From the NCBI RefSeq assembly GCF_011075055.1, contig NC_058149.1, forward strand, positions 15,258,449 to 15,322,448: a stretch of 64,000 nucleotides of DNA. Direction: 5' to 3'. Position 1 is the first letter of the stretch. Every line of letters starts with the position of its first letter. A model generated the notes under the pieces. That model was given only the letters and a program-made list of their open reading frames with translations. It was not told the origin of the DNA and did no database searches. The translations under genes were made by a program, and so were the position numbers. Origin of the DNA: Mangifera indica (lineage: Eukaryota; Streptophyta; Magnoliopsida; Sapindales; Anacardiaceae). Shown piece after piece: positions 11,862 to 24,078 of the stretch.

Positions 11862-13365
11862 AAGCAGTCGAAGTGTGGAGTAGAGCATAGCCATAGCCTA
11901 GAGCTACACAGAACACTACTGGAGCATATAGATTGTCGAGTCAAAATCATCGTTTGTTTGTATTGAATTTCAGTGATTATGTCTAGTTATTTTGTAAGTT
12001 AATCTTCCTCATTAAGTGCCAGTTTTTATGTAATGTAAGAAATAAGACTGTTGAAATGAGCTATAAGTTTCGCAAACATCTCTGTTAATAATATCTTTAT
12101 AGTTAAGAAGAGTGATACTTAATGTTATAATAATGGGGGATTAATTTAATAATACTAACGGTTCAGATCTGATGCCGGGGTGAATTTTATTTTATATCCA
12201 TGTGATGAAAGTGGAACCAATTTAGGCCATTTTTCATCTTTTCCCGGCGACTTTTCATTAACAATGACAATTCATTCACTTTTTGCAATAATTATTTTTA
12301 TTTATTTTTTATACCAGGCGATTGTTTTTATATTTTTTCTTAAAAGACTTGTTTGGTAACTCATCAAACAAACAAGTTTAAGTTGAATAATTTGGATTCG
12401 AATAAGTCTTTGTTAGGACGTAACTCAATTTGATGATAAACGTGTGTGACTCGATTGCTTTGTACGTATAGTCTTATTCATTAACTAATTGGAGCTCTTT
12501 AGAGCAAGCAGTCCGGTCAGCTGGAAAATTGAGCAGGTCTGATGTTTACCCATTCTTTACTTAAATCACAAACAAAATGTAATTACATTGTTGGATGATT
12601 TCGTTCGAGGGTAACTATCAGGATTGTTTTTTCTAATAATTACAAATCTATCATATGCCTGATAATATGTAATTTTATAATAAAAATGACGAAATGGACG
12701 GCTAATTATTCAGTTGTATATATGATCCTTTTGTAATCATCCTATTAGCTTTTACCGCTTTGGTCAACTGAGATGCCATGCGCAGATCAACCTCCTTCAG
12801 TACAAGATGAAAGAGCCCGCACAAAAGGTCCTTGTTATTACAAACGTCATGGATACTGAAAAACAGTTACTTTACCTTGGAATGGCTTTTCGCGCCCAGA
12901 GAAATAAAACTAATGGTTAAAGGCATAAAATCTTAGAGTTAACGAATTCAGGTTCATATTCTCGCAAGTAACGTTCTCGTATTGAAGTGAAAGACCTTGA
13001 CAATGGGTGATTGACAACGGATGACTGGGCTAGTCTCCCAGGTTAACTACCTTGATACTGTTGACTCCTTATCAAACAGAAGATATACTTCACACTCCAC
13101 ATTCCAAACAGATCAGACTGACTCACCTTATTTCCTATAAAGTCAAGAAAACACTCCTTGGATAATCTTATTTTACAAATAAAGTTTTATCTTTTCGCTT
13201 TGTTTTGTTGCTGCTCTTACATAAGCAGCGAATCTACATAAACTGACAACCTCAAAAACTCTTTTCGTTTTTTTGTTTTTGGGTTCGTTTTAATTTGACC
13301 TGCATATATTTCTACCCGGCCAAGCTCGACCCTCACTCTCTGTGTCTGTGTTTTTGTTTTGCTGC
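11862..13365. other. intergenic, no gene seen
   Basis: Holds the likely 3' UTR of the Aux/IAA gene and the promoter of the LRR gene. The minus-strand open frame over 11603-11950 is a shadow of the Aux/IAA terminal exons. Nothing else stands out. Confidence 0.5.
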
Positions 13366-16300
13366 ATGTGCAAAATGGGATTCTTGAGCTTTTCTTTGCT
13401 TGTTGTATGGATGTTTCAGCTTGTTTCTGCACAAACAATCACTGATCCTGCTGAAGGTCTTTGCCTCTCTAATTCTTTTGTAGAGTTGTTAAATTTCAAT
13501 GGTAGTGTAGAATTCTACCAGTCTTTGTTTCTCATTAACTTTTGTTCTCCAGTGGCTGCCCTCAACAGGATGATAGATTACTGGAACTTAAGAACCAAAC
13601 TGAATCTGACAGTTGACCCATGTACAGAAAATGCTCCATGGGCATCAGAGGATGCTAATCCACGTGTTAGATGTGACTGCACAGCCAATCCCTGTCATGT
13701 CACCCACCTGTTAGTTCAATTTATCATCTTCATTACCAAATTTTAGCACTGGTATGACAGTCTAAGCTTAATTTATGTATTCCATGTTTCAGAAAGATTT
13801 ATGCTTTGGACATTTTTGGAGAGATACCAAGTGACCTGTTCCTACTAAGGAAGTTAATGGACCTGTAAGATTCTGAATTCTTCAAACAGAAATTGAATTT
13901 AAGTCCAGTTTTGAGGATGACGATTTTGTGATGCAGGAATCTTGGTCAAAATGTGTTGAATGGACCCATCCCTGCTGAAATTGGAGAGTTATCAGAAATG
14001 CAGTACCTGTAACTCTCAGCGAGTTTTCTAATATCCCATAATTCAACAGCTTTTGAAAACATTTCAATTTTTTTTTTATCTTTATTAAGATCTGTTAACA
14101 ATTGTTTTCTTTATCTTTGAATAACTCAACAGTAGCTTGGGCATAAACAACCTCACAGGTCAAGTGCCCCCAGAAATTGGCAATCTCACCAAACTGATTA
14201 GCCTGTTAAGTTCTTATCTTCAAGATTTTGAATATTCTGCTTTTTCATTTGTAAATTTAACATAATCATCTAATACTAGTCATTTCTCTGGTTTCTCTAT
14301 ATTGCAGAAGTTTTAGTTCAAATAATTTCTTTGGTCCATTGCCCAAGGAGCTCGGAAATTTGACGTCCTTACAGCAATTGTAAGTTAATCTAAAATTCAT
14401 AATTTTTTGGTTGATATTAGAATTTTAAACCAGCATGTCTCCGGTTTAAAAATTCCTGATTGCTAGGGGGTTTTGTTGGACTACTACTTCGTATATAAGG
14501 TTTTATATTGATCTCTATGGGATCCTACTGCCTGGTCAGTGGGCAAAGACCAGATGAGCGGGCGAGGGTGCAATAGGCAGCACCCAAAGCGTAGGAGCGG
14601 TTTGAGTTCTTAGAGATCATAATTATAATATGTTAACGTATTATTCTCTTGTAGGATTGGTATAACTATTCATCAATAATAATATTAACTTCATCAGATA
14701 TAACCTATTTTTGGGTGAATTAGGATAATCCCCTATGTTCTTTTTAAGTTTCAAGTCTCTGGCTTGCTCGCTTTAATTTTCCATTTGGAGAAATAAATAA
14801 ATAAAACTAATTTTTTTTCCTAATTTGATTATCTTTCAGGTACATTGACAGCAGTGGAGTGAGTGGACCAATCCCAGAAGAATTTGCTAATTTGAAGTCC
14901 CTACAAATCCTGTACAAAACTGAACAATCTTTTTGAAACCGTTTGGTTATTGAAGTCAGTTGCCTTATTTTTGGATTCTATTTTTCCTTTTTTCAGATGG
15001 GCATCAGATAATCTGTTCACTGGAAAGCTTCCAGAATTTTTTGGGACTTTTACAGAACTCATAGACCTGTAAGCACGATTTTGCTGAATTAAAATCCTAT
15101 GCTTCAAAGTTCGCAGGTATTTGATTGATGCTCTTGGCAATTCACAGGCGACTTCTAGGAACATTACTTGAAGGTCCAATTCCAAGCAGCTTTTCTGCTC
15201 TCACAAAACTGACTGACCTGTAAGGTCCTTAATTTTTAGAGGACATATTCAAATGAATTATCTGTGTCATTTGAGGCACCCTTTTTTCCCAGGAGAATTG
15301 GTGATCTCAATGGTGAAGATTCTACTCTTGACTTTCTAGAAAATCAAAACAGTTTGTCTATCCTGTAAGATTTTTCTTGGTTTCATAATTTCATTTCAGA
15401 CTTTTCAGTTTCTATTTGGTTATGAATCCTCAAGTCAGTCTCATAGATTTTTCTGCACAGCTCTTTGAGAAATTGTCGAGTTTCAGGTCAAATTCCTGAA
15501 CGACTTGCCAAATTTGCTAACTTGATGCTACTGTAAGTCATCTTGACGACAAAGTCAGCAGACACATTCATAATTTTGTTAACTTTTTTCTTTGGGATAT
15601 ATGACTATGGCAGGGACCTGAGCTTCAATAAGTTACAGGGTCAAATACCCAACTCATTTCAAGATTTTGCTTCTTTAGAGTACATGTAAGCACTTCTGTT
15701 TTAGTAGTCATTTGCATTTCCATTTTGCCTTAATTGAAACAAATTGTTGGTTATGATGTATCAGGTATCTTGGAAACAACTACTTGAGTGGAGAGCTACC
15801 GGAGAAAATCATAAGTTCAAAGCTCATTGCATTGTAAGTGCTACCTAACTCGGATTCAGTCCCTTTTGCTCCTTATAGTTCATGTTTTATTAGGTTTATC
15901 TTTGTCTCTGGGACTTCAAATCCAAAAAATTCTTTAATATTTCTTTTTCAGAGATGTCTCATACAATCCCCTTTCCGGAAATTTGCAACGTTATTCTGGC
16001 AAAGTAGGATTATCAGTGTAAGTTATACTTACATTGATTGCTACTAACTTTCCTAGCTAGATATGACATCTCTGTTTCTTTTTCAGGAATGTTGTGGGAA
16101 CTTCTGTCAATGCAAAAAGTTTGCAAGATGGGTAAGGTTCTACTTGACTCAGCTTCAGTCCTTTTTGTAGCTTTTCAGTTGTATATGTCAATGAAATCAA
16201 GAAAAAAAAGGTTTTTTAACTAAAGCACTAGTCTCTCTTCTATGATTCTTGAGTGTTGGACATACTTTAATTTTCTGCAACCACTTCACATTGAGGATTA

Positions 16301-17700
16301 CAGGAAAGCTTTTCGGTTGTTGCAGTGCCTCAATGGCGATACCAAGTGCAGCAACAAAGTTTCTTCATGTAAGTACAGCCGTCTAACCTTTTCTGCATTA
16401 AAAAGTTCTTTGAATTTCCTTTCATTCTTATATTGAACTGAAAACAAAGTAGTTTATCAAACACCCTAGCAAATTTTACATCAACAAAATACAGGAGAAA
16501 TGTTAAGTATATTTGCTTAGGAATGATATGGGAATACTGGATAAATAGCTTGTGAGCCATCATATTGGACCAAGATATTACAATTAAGTCATAGTTTGAT
16601 GGACTTCCACATGGGTCACTTGAGATTGTTTACTTTTAATGATATCTTTTATGACTGAACTAGATAGCATCTAAACTATGACTCCACAACATATTTGGTG
16701 TCTTGGGTTATTTTATGACTCCACGACATTTGTATATTCATTTCAGCTTCATTTTCAGTCAAGTCTGGAGGCAGAGAACTAACATCAACATCTGGCATTG
16801 AATTTGATAATGATTCTGAGAAGCTGGAAGCTGCATCATTTTACACAAGCTCTGATTACAACTGGGCAGTAAGCAACACTGGGAACTTCATCTCAAACCC
16901 AAATGGACCCCAATATATAGCAACAACAGAGTCTCAAATCACAGCAACTTTAGATTCTGAGCTGTATAAGACAGCAAGGATATCGCCAAGCTCACTGAGA
17001 TACTATGGCCTTGGTTTGAAGAATGGGAAATACAGTGTTGACCTTCATTTTGCAGAAATAGTGATGGAAGATTTGAAGTCTTGGAAAGGTCTAGGACGAC
17101 GCTTATTTGATGTTTACATTCAGGTATGCTAGAAAAATCCTGCTGGAAAATTCAGAACTCTGCGAATTTTAATGTTGAGTAGTGTCTACTTACTAATTCA
17201 CATGAAATGATTAATCCAGGGAGAGAGAGTTCTCCAAGACTTCAACATTCAAAAGGAAGCAGGGGGATCCAAGAGAGCCTTGATAAAAACATTCGAGACA
17301 AATGTGACTAACACAATCATGGAAATCCATTTCTTCTGGGCAGGGAAAGGGACTTGTTGCATTCCATTTCAAGGCACATATGGACCTTTGGTATCAGGAA
17401 TCCATGTTTCACAAGGTTGATAAAAAATTTTCTCCAATTTTTTTTGCCTGTCAACTTTAACTGTATCTGATCATTGTTAATTCCACCATCACACTTTTCT
17501 TTTAGTCTCTACTGGTGTTGGAGATTCGGAAAGTGGCAAACAACAGACAGGAAGACTAGCTGGAATAGTAGTCGGATGCGTAGGCGGGGTCATGATAATC
17601 TCTTCCATTTTCTACCTGTGGTGGACAAAGGAGTCTTCAGGACACAAGAAAGTTTTCAGAGACTCACCAAAGCATAATTTGGTGAGTTGAAGAAGCCAAA
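13366..17700 (+). CDS. LRR-malectin receptor-like protein lacking a kinase domain (LRR-RLK subfamily VIII-2 type, truncated)
   Basis: Exons: 13366-13456, 13553-13709, 13793-13864, 13937-14008, 14133-14204, 14308-14379, 14840-14911, 14997-15068, 15148-15219, 15293-15364, 15461-15532, 15614-15685, 15765-15833, 15952-16017, 16087-16131, 16304-16368, 16747-17123, 17220-17415, 17516-17700. They give 656 residues. Order: signal peptide ending VSAQ, N-terminal cap, about eleven LRRs each on its own exon (ten of exactly 72 bp), a malectin domain (KSGGRELTS... WAGKGTCCIPFQGTYGPLVS), then a membrane span (GIVVGCVGGVMIISSIFYLW) and a short cytoplasmic tail. Full-length relatives continue into a Ser/Thr kinase. 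Here TGA follows at 17698-17700, in what would be a donor site (TTG, then GTGAGT at 17692), and no kinase exon occurs before the next gene. It could be a receptor-like protein or a decaying copy. The first ATG is used; 13375 is an alternative. Confidence 0.85.
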
Positions 17701-18340
17701 ATTTGATGCTGTAACAAATAATCCCATTCACCCAATAATATGAAATGCTTGGAATCCCTCATCCTTGATCCATGTAAGTTGTATAATAATCTATCAAGTT
17801 GGACAGTGGTCCTGGTGAGATTGTTGTCTGTTTTCTTGTATTTTCTATTGTGTGTTGTGCCAGTAAACATGGAATCATCTATGCTTTTTTTTTTTACCAT
17901 ATTGAATCATGAACAAAGTTTTTTTAGTGAAAAGCTCACAAAAGTCGGTTTAAAAGTTATCAATGAACAGAGAGAGAGTCGTTAATTCTAAGTATGAGCA
18001 GAATATTCAAGTATGAACAGAATACTAATTTGAATATTAGTTTTAGGGAATTGACAATATAAAAAATAGATATATCTTCCTATGTTATTTTTTCTTAGAC
18101 ACTGAATTTAATGTTGTATTGTGTTGTGGGATAATTTAGAACATATAAATTGAAACAAAGAATAATTAAGCAAGAATGTCTTTGTAACTTCTCTTTTACA
18201 CCTTGCATGCTTTGTGTTTGCTAGTTCCATAGCATAGGCAAAGAATAGATTCATAAACATAAACCTTAGAGTAGAGAATTCATAATAAATAGTTAAAGAG
18301 ATAATATCAATACCCTTTTAAGGCTCAGTTAGAGCATTCC

Positions 18341-18398
18341 GATCACGGTGCGACTCGAACCTACAATCTCCCGCCTTATCCATTGGGCCACGCCATCC
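18341..18398 (-). pseudogene. tRNA-Arg-like relic lacking the anticodon arm
   Basis: The minus strand carries an A-box-like TGGCCCAATGGATAAGG and a B-box-like GGTTCGAGTCG, both polymerase III promoter elements inside tRNA genes. Only about 18 bases separate them, too few for an anticodon stem and loop. The 5' end (GGATGGCG) does not pair with the 3' end (CGTGATC). I read it as a tRNA gene relic or a fragment of a tRNA-derived SINE, not a working tRNA. Confidence 0.55.
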
Positions 18399-19085
18399 TA
18401 GCAACTTAGCGGGCTATATGATACCCTATCACAAGTATTTATTCAATTAAAAATAAAAAATTATGATGTTACCGACAAAATTTTAAAAAGAGTTATCAAA
18501 TAAATAAACATATCAAACTTTAAATTAAAGTCCCTGAATTAAAACTTTACCTTATTTGAATCAAACATTAATCCTTCATGATAATCTCACATCAATTTCG
18601 CTGAGAATGATGAATTGACAATAATAAACCCAAAAAACTAATCCATTCCCAGTGAAAAGTAAATAAATGGTAAGTGTAAATGTACGTATAATAATCAAGT
18701 ATGATTACTAAATCGACAAGTCTTACATGTAATTCTACATCTACTTCTACGCAAGTCTATCTACAAAATTAACTCACACACTTGACTTTTTCAATCTCAC
18801 TCACTTTACCGTACAATCCATTTAAGTATGGGACCCATCCCTCAAACTACTGGATCAATCTCCACGTGTCAACTCATTTCATCCAATCTCGCAGTAACTC
18901 CTTCCTTCAGAAAGTCTCTATCACCCTAAACCGTACGCGTGGTAGTACTGAAAAGTATACAACCCAATATCCACGCGCACCGTATTAAAACTCGCTTCTC
19001 TCTTGCCTTTTGCATTGGTTGATAGATATTTCATGTACACAAATAACATACAATATACAGCGCCCGACACTTCCGGTAAAATAGC

Positions 19086-19110
19086 TGCCCCTGCCCCTGC
19101 CCCTGCCCCT
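19086..19110. repeat. TGCCCC microsatellite, four units
   Basis: Four tandem tgcccc units about 460 bp upstream of the ANTH start codon. Confidence 0.9.
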
Positions 19111-19570
19111 CACTAAATCATCACTAGATCAGATCGACGGTCCACGTCGGCGGACCTAACTCACTATTCAAATTCACTTTTATTTTTTAATCTCGTTTAC
19201 CTTCTCTCCACTCTTGCCTAATTCAGCGCCCAACTCCGCTATAGAGAGAGTCTGACGCAGCCAAACGACGCCGGTTTGTCGTCTCTCCGCTACTCCTTCA
19301 AGGTTCTTCAAAATCTGTGCCGTTTTCGTTTTGTCCGAGAGAAGTTGACGGATCCGACGACCTTTTTTAGCTCACTGCAGCATCTTCTCCCAGATCTGAC
19401 GGTAAATTCAAATTCCTACTATTTATAGATATCAGCTAGTAATGTTGATTAATTAATTAATTGTAACCGTTAAAACGAATTCAGTTGTCTTGATAACTAG
19501 ATCATTTTCTATCGATTTCAAGCAACTCAGTGAAAAAGAAAAAGGTGTGAGACTTCAATCAACGGTAGAG

Positions 19571-21523
19571 ATGGCGCCGAGCACGATTCGGAAAGCGATC
19601 GGGGCCGTTAAAGATCAAACTAGCATTGGAATAGCTAAGGTAGCGAGCAACATGGCTCCAGACCTCGAAGTTGCTATAGTGAAAGCCACGAGCCACGACG
19701 ACGATCCGGCCGACGAGAAATACATTCGCGAGATCCTCAACTTAACCTCATACTCGCGTGGCTATGTTCACGCTTGTGTATCGGCCGTCTCAAAGCGTCT
19801 GGGCAAGACACGTGACTGGATTGTGGCACTAAAGGCTCTCACGCTTGTACACCGGCTATTAAACGACGGGGATCCGATATTTCAAGAGGAAATCTTGTAC
19901 GCAACTAGAAGAGGAGCAAGGCTCTTGAACATGTCGGATTTTAGAGATGAAGCTCATTCGAGCTCGTGGGACCACTCAGCTTTTGTCAGAACTTATGCCA
20001 TGTATTTGGATCAAAGACTTGAACTTGTTCTGTTTGATAGAAAGGGCGGTTCCAATTCTGTTTCGGGTTCAGGTAGTCATCATTATGGATTTGGATCTAG
20101 ATATGGGGATGATTTTCGGTCTCCCCCTCCGAGACCTAACGAGTATGATTATGGAGACTTTAGAGGTGATAGTGGTTATGGCAATTATGGAATGACGAGG
20201 AGATCAAGATCATATGGAGATATGAGTGAGGCCACTGGACGGGAAGAGAAATCAGCAGTGGTGACTCCATTGAGAGAAATGAAGCCAGAGAGGATATTTG
20301 GAAAAATGGGGCATTTGCAGAGACTGTTGGATCGGTTCCTGTCATGCAGGCCCACAGGTCTAGCTAAGAATAATAGGATGGTTTTGATTGCTTTGTATCC
20401 GATGGTGAAAGAGAGTTTTCAGATTTATGCAGACATATGTGAAGTTTTGGCTGTGTTGCTTGATAAGTTTTTTGATATGGAGTATACAGACTGTGTTAAG
20501 GCCTTTGATGCATATGCACGTGCAGCAAAGCAGATTGATGAGCTGGTTGCTTTTTATAATTGGTGCAAGGATACTGGTGTGGCGAGATCCTCTGAGTATC
20601 CTGATGTTCAGAGGATTACCAGCAAGTTATTAGAGACTTTGGAAGAGTTTGTGAGGGATAGAGCCAAGAGGCCCAAGAGTCCAGAGAGGAAAGAATTGGA
20701 GGCTCCTCCACAGGAGGAACCAGTACCAGACATGAATGAGATAAAGGCATTGCCTCCTCCAGAGAATTACACTCCTCCACCACCACCTGAACCCGAGCCT
20801 AAACCTGAACCTGAACCTCAGAAACCACAAGTGACGGAAGATTTGGTGAATTTGAGGGATGATACAGTTACAGCAGATGATCAGGGGAATAAGTTGGCCT
20901 TGGCTTTTTTTAATGGGCCTGCGGCTAATGGTAATGGATCATGGGAAGCATTTCCATCAAATGGGGAGCAGGTTACCTCAGCTTGGCAAACCCCAGCCGC
21001 TGAACCTGGTAAGGCAGATTGGGAATTGGCATTGGTTGAGTCTGCCAGCAATTTGTCAAGACAGAAAGCAGCATTGGGTGGTGGGTTTGACCCATTGTTG
21101 TTGAATGGCATGTATGATCAGGGAATGGTGAGGCAACACGTGAGCACAACTCAATTGAGTGGTGGAAGTGCAAGTAGTGTTGCATTGCCAGGGCCAGGGA
21201 AAACTGCAACACCAGTATTGGCTCTCCCGGCTCCTGATGGAACAGTTCAGACAGTTAATGAGGACCCATTTGCCGCATCATTGAGCATTCCACCTCCTTC
21301 TTATGTGCAAATGTCTGATATGGAGAAGAAACAGCAGTTGGTAGTTCAAGAGCAGTTGGTATGGCAGCAGTATGCAAGGGATGGAATGCGAGGTGAAGCT
21401 AGTTTAGCCAAGCTCACTGGTACTGGATCCTACAATGCAGGTCCTATGCCTGTGATCCCTTATGGAATGCCACCAGTAAACGGGATGGGACCACCAGCAG
21501 GGTATTACTATACTCCTTACTGA
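19571..21523 (+). CDS. ECA4: ANTH-domain clathrin adaptor, ECA4/CAP1-like (intronless coding region)
   Basis: ANTH (AP180 N-terminal homology) proteins bind phosphoinositides and help form clathrin vesicles at the plasma membrane. The ECA4/CAP1 pair of Arabidopsis associates with the TPLATE complex. The single exon encodes 650 residues. The ATG at 19571 (MAPSTIRKAIGAVKDQTSIG) begins exactly as family members do; the open frame upstream of it is 5' UTR. The ANTH region spans roughly residues 20-375 and is split by a Gly/Ser/Tyr-rich linker (about 165-235). Conserved pieces include KTRDWIVALKAL, EAHSSSWDHSAFVRTYAMYL and the block around ALYPMVKESFQIYADICEVL. Then come a Pro/Glu-rich PEPEPKPEPEPQ stretch, a DPF adaptor-binding motif near residue 565, the conserved tail MSDMEKKQQL...WQQYARDGMRG, and a PAGYYYTPY end. 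Assignment is firm; which paralogue name fits is less so. Confidence 0.95.
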   Translation: MAPSTIRKAIGAVKDQTSIGIAKVASNMAPDLEVAIVKATSHDDDPADEKYIREILNLTSYSRGYVHACVSAVSKRLGKTRDWIVALKALTLVHRLLNDGDPIFQEEILYATRRGARLLNMSDFRDEAHSSSWDHSAFVRTYAMYLDQRLELVLFDRKGGSNSVSGSGSHHYGFGSRYGDDFRSPPPRPNEYDYGDFRGDSGYGNYGMTRRSRSYGDMSEATGREEKSAVVTPLREMKPERIFGKMGHLQRLLDRFLSCRPTGLAKNNRMVLIALYPMVKESFQIYADICEVLAVLLDKFFDMEYTDCVKAFDAYARAAKQIDELVAFYNWCKDTGVARSSEYPDVQRITSKLLETLEEFVRDRAKRPKSPERKELEAPPQEEPVPDMNEIKALPPPENYTPPPPPEPEPKPEPEPQKPQVTEDLVNLRDDTVTADDQGNKLALAFFNGPAANGNGSWEAFPSNGEQVTSAWQTPAAEPGKADWELALVESASNLSRQKAALGGGFDPLLLNGMYDQGMVRQHVSTTQLSGGSASSVALPGPGKTATPVLALPAPDGTVQTVNEDPFAASLSIPPPSYVQMSDMEKKQQLVVQEQLVWQQYARDGMRGEASLAKLTGTGSYNAGPMPVIPYGMPPVNGMGPPAGYYYTPY

Positions 21524-22467
21524 TTTTTACCACATATATTAGAGACTATATTCCCCTTGTCTGTCATTATGTTTTTACTTCTGTGATTTCTTTTCTTATG
21601 TGATATGATATGACTCTTTCATTTTGTGCACAAAACTGGGGTAAGGGGGAGAGATGGGATCAGTTTGTAATCCATTGTGATATCTTTCTGTGCTTTTGTA
21701 ATATTAGAATTTGTTGGCAACTTGTTAATTATCTTGTGTTGGGAGGAAACTAATTCATTCATAGCATAAAATTAGGTCCACTGTGGAAGGTTATGCCTTC
21801 TGAAAAATTAGGTCCTGAGTAGCTGTTAGATGGTGTAATTCATGCCCCTTTGCTGGCCCCTCCATTATTCAGTGAGGAGGTGGTTTTTTTTTTTTTTTCA
21901 AATTGGTTTTTATTAAAATATTATGCATCTCAATAATCTACTCATGTTAGTGATGGGCATGACCGGGCACATCGATTTTAAAATTTAAAGGAATTTTTTG
22001 TTTGATTTGGTGTCTTTGTCCATTTTAGTCTAAATTGGACTGATATTAGCGAGACTGTCTTCATTTCAATTGAATAATTTGTTCTTCTAGACAGAAATAT
22101 ATCCAGGTCAATTCAGAATTTAGAAAATATTAGGAGGGGAAAAGACTAGAGGCTAACAACAAAGGAGAATTGGGACTGCTCGAGCTGGTGAGATTGATGG
22201 GCTGATGATAAATATAATATAAACTAAAGCTGAACGGCGAAAACAATGAAGCATATTCCAATTTCTACATGACTCCAAAGCAGTTGAATCCATTTGAGTG
22301 GTTTTTTTCTTATTTCAGTAATGATTATCACTGTCAATCTATTCCAAAGTATAGTTGTGGATCCCAGTTGAATATATTGTGGTAAGATTCCCCACTCAGG
22401 AGCCGTAGGAATAAGCTTGAAGTGACCACATATTGTTTTTGTGAAGTAGCCACCAGGTTCATATTCT
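21524..22467. other. 3' UTR of the ANTH gene and intergenic DNA
   Basis: The first 250 bases look like a 3' UTR. A T-rich run lies at about 21883-21898. The minus-strand open frame 22224-22565 has no recognised family and runs into the next element. I see no other gene. Confidence 0.5.
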
Positions 22468-23202
22468 GGCCAAATGACTATTTTTCCCCCAAGTTTTAAT
22501 ATAAAGATAAATACATATTTGTGAGATTTCAAAATTTCAAACACCATCCATGATCTAATTATCATTAAATTTTTTTGTTAAAGATAAGGGTAAAAGATTA
22601 ATACATATTCATGAGATTTTGATGTAAAGATAAATACATATTTATAAGGTTTTAATATAAAAGTAAATATAAATTCCTGAGCTAAAAGACTATTCTTCCT
22701 CCACCGTTGACAATAGATGATAGTGCCGCATCTCCTTTCACAAGGAAGGCTTTGTTTGGAGGACAAATTGTTTGATTTGTCTTAATGATGATAAAAATAA
22801 GGTCTTTGTCATAGTTTAGATCTAGACGACAACAAAGATGAGGCCTTTATCATCTCGACTGGCTTTGTCGCCAGTGGAGGTAGAGTGTTGAATAGTCATC
22901 GATAATAGTCATCGATCAAAAAGGAAAAGAAAAAAAAAACCTTATGTTTTGGGAGAGAAGAGGGGGAGAAATGTTATTTTTGAAAGTTAGAAAATTTTAG
23001 TTAAGGTTAAAATTGTTAGTTTTTAAAACTTGGGATTGAAAAAAGTTTTTTTAATATTTTGATAAAATGACGATGTTATTCTTGTTTCTGATAGAAAATT
23101 TTAATGGTAGTTAGTTTATGAGTGAGTGTTTGAGTTTTTCAAACCTTGTAAATATGTATTTGTATTCGTATTAAAACTTAAATGAGAAATAGTCATTTGG
23201 CC
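22468..23202. mobile_element. Mutator-like non-autonomous element with long inverted repeats (copy 2)
   Basis: The left end ggccaaatgactatttttcc is matched by the right end ...aaatagtcatttggcc in inverted orientation. The pairing continues inward through the aagttttaatata / cgtattaaaactt and aaatacatatttgtgag / gtaaatatgtatttg blocks. The centre contains a gacgacaacaaagatgagg segment like the cgtcgt centre of copy 1. Flanks show only a weak 9-bp match (ttcatattc / ttcctactc). No transposase is present. It is probably older than copy 3. Confidence 0.75.
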
Positions 23203-24040
23203 TTCCTACTCGATATAATTTGTTGCCTTGAAAATGGCCCAATTTGGTCCACCTATGGGTGGAATTGAGTTGAGGTGGCATGAGTTCGATTGTAAGTTTA
23301 GTGCAAATGAGTTTGAAGATTTTTAGCTTGTCAAATTCACGAATTTAAAAAAGTTTAATTGAAATTATTTAAAATAATATCATTTTAATTAATACATATC
23401 AAAATAATATTAATTAAAATTTAGTTATCAAATTTTAATTTGATAATGTATTTAAACTCAAACTCAATTGAGTTTATGTGAGTTTGATTAGGTTGAATTC
23501 CACCCTTGACCAAAAATTAAAGAAAAATGAAAAGATAAGGAAACAGTGGAATTAACGTATAATAACTATTGAGGAGGAGACCATCCATCGGATTAGAGGA
23601 GGCTCTGGTGGGAGTTGGTGGTGTCTCTAGATCAAGGAGGGTGGCATAAAAAGGAGGGAGGAAGGCATTTGTTGTCTTGATTCGGTTCGGGGAGAGTTGA
23701 AAGAAAATAACCGTCCGTCCATGCAACTCAAGCCACATACATAATCATAATTCCAGAAAAATGACCCACCACCACATTTTATTTTATTTTATTTTATCTT
23801 TCCTACCTTTATTAGCTCAGGTACCTACAGGTAGCCATCTTCTCTTCCCCATTATTTTATTTTATTTTATTTTATTTTATTCAGTGGGTCCCTCAGCAAT
23901 ATTTCAGCTTAGCTTTTCAATTTCAATGGTAGATGTTTAATTTTTGGGCGAGCCCAACCAACAAAAAGACATTATTATTATTATTATTATTATTATTTCT
24001 TATTAATAAAATAAAATGCACGTTGACGTTGGCTCTTAAT

Positions 24041-24078
<38 letters not shown>

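Larger units (their letters stand above)
17701..19570. other. intergenic: lost kinase region, tRNA-like relic, promoter of the ANTH gene
   Basis: No kinase exon (no HRD, DFG or APE coding block) was found in any frame. Contents noted are a tRNA-like relic (18341-18398) and a TGCCCC repeat (19086-19110). A probable 5' UTR intron of the next gene may start near 19402, where gacg is followed by gtaaattc. Confidence 0.5.

Noticed and set aside
11603..11950. 115-residue minus-strand frame
   Set aside because: It overlaps the last two coding exons of the Aux/IAA gene on the opposite strand, which are well supported.
14412..14830. Odd GC-rich segment (cagtgggcaaagaccagatg) in a large LRR-gene intron as an insertion
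   Set aside because: This intron is longer than its neighbours and may contain inserted DNA, but no inverted ends, tail or target repeat could be defined.
19490..19570. In-frame extension upstream of the ANTH protein start
   Set aside because: It begins at a non-ATG codon and family members start exactly at the ATG at 19571.
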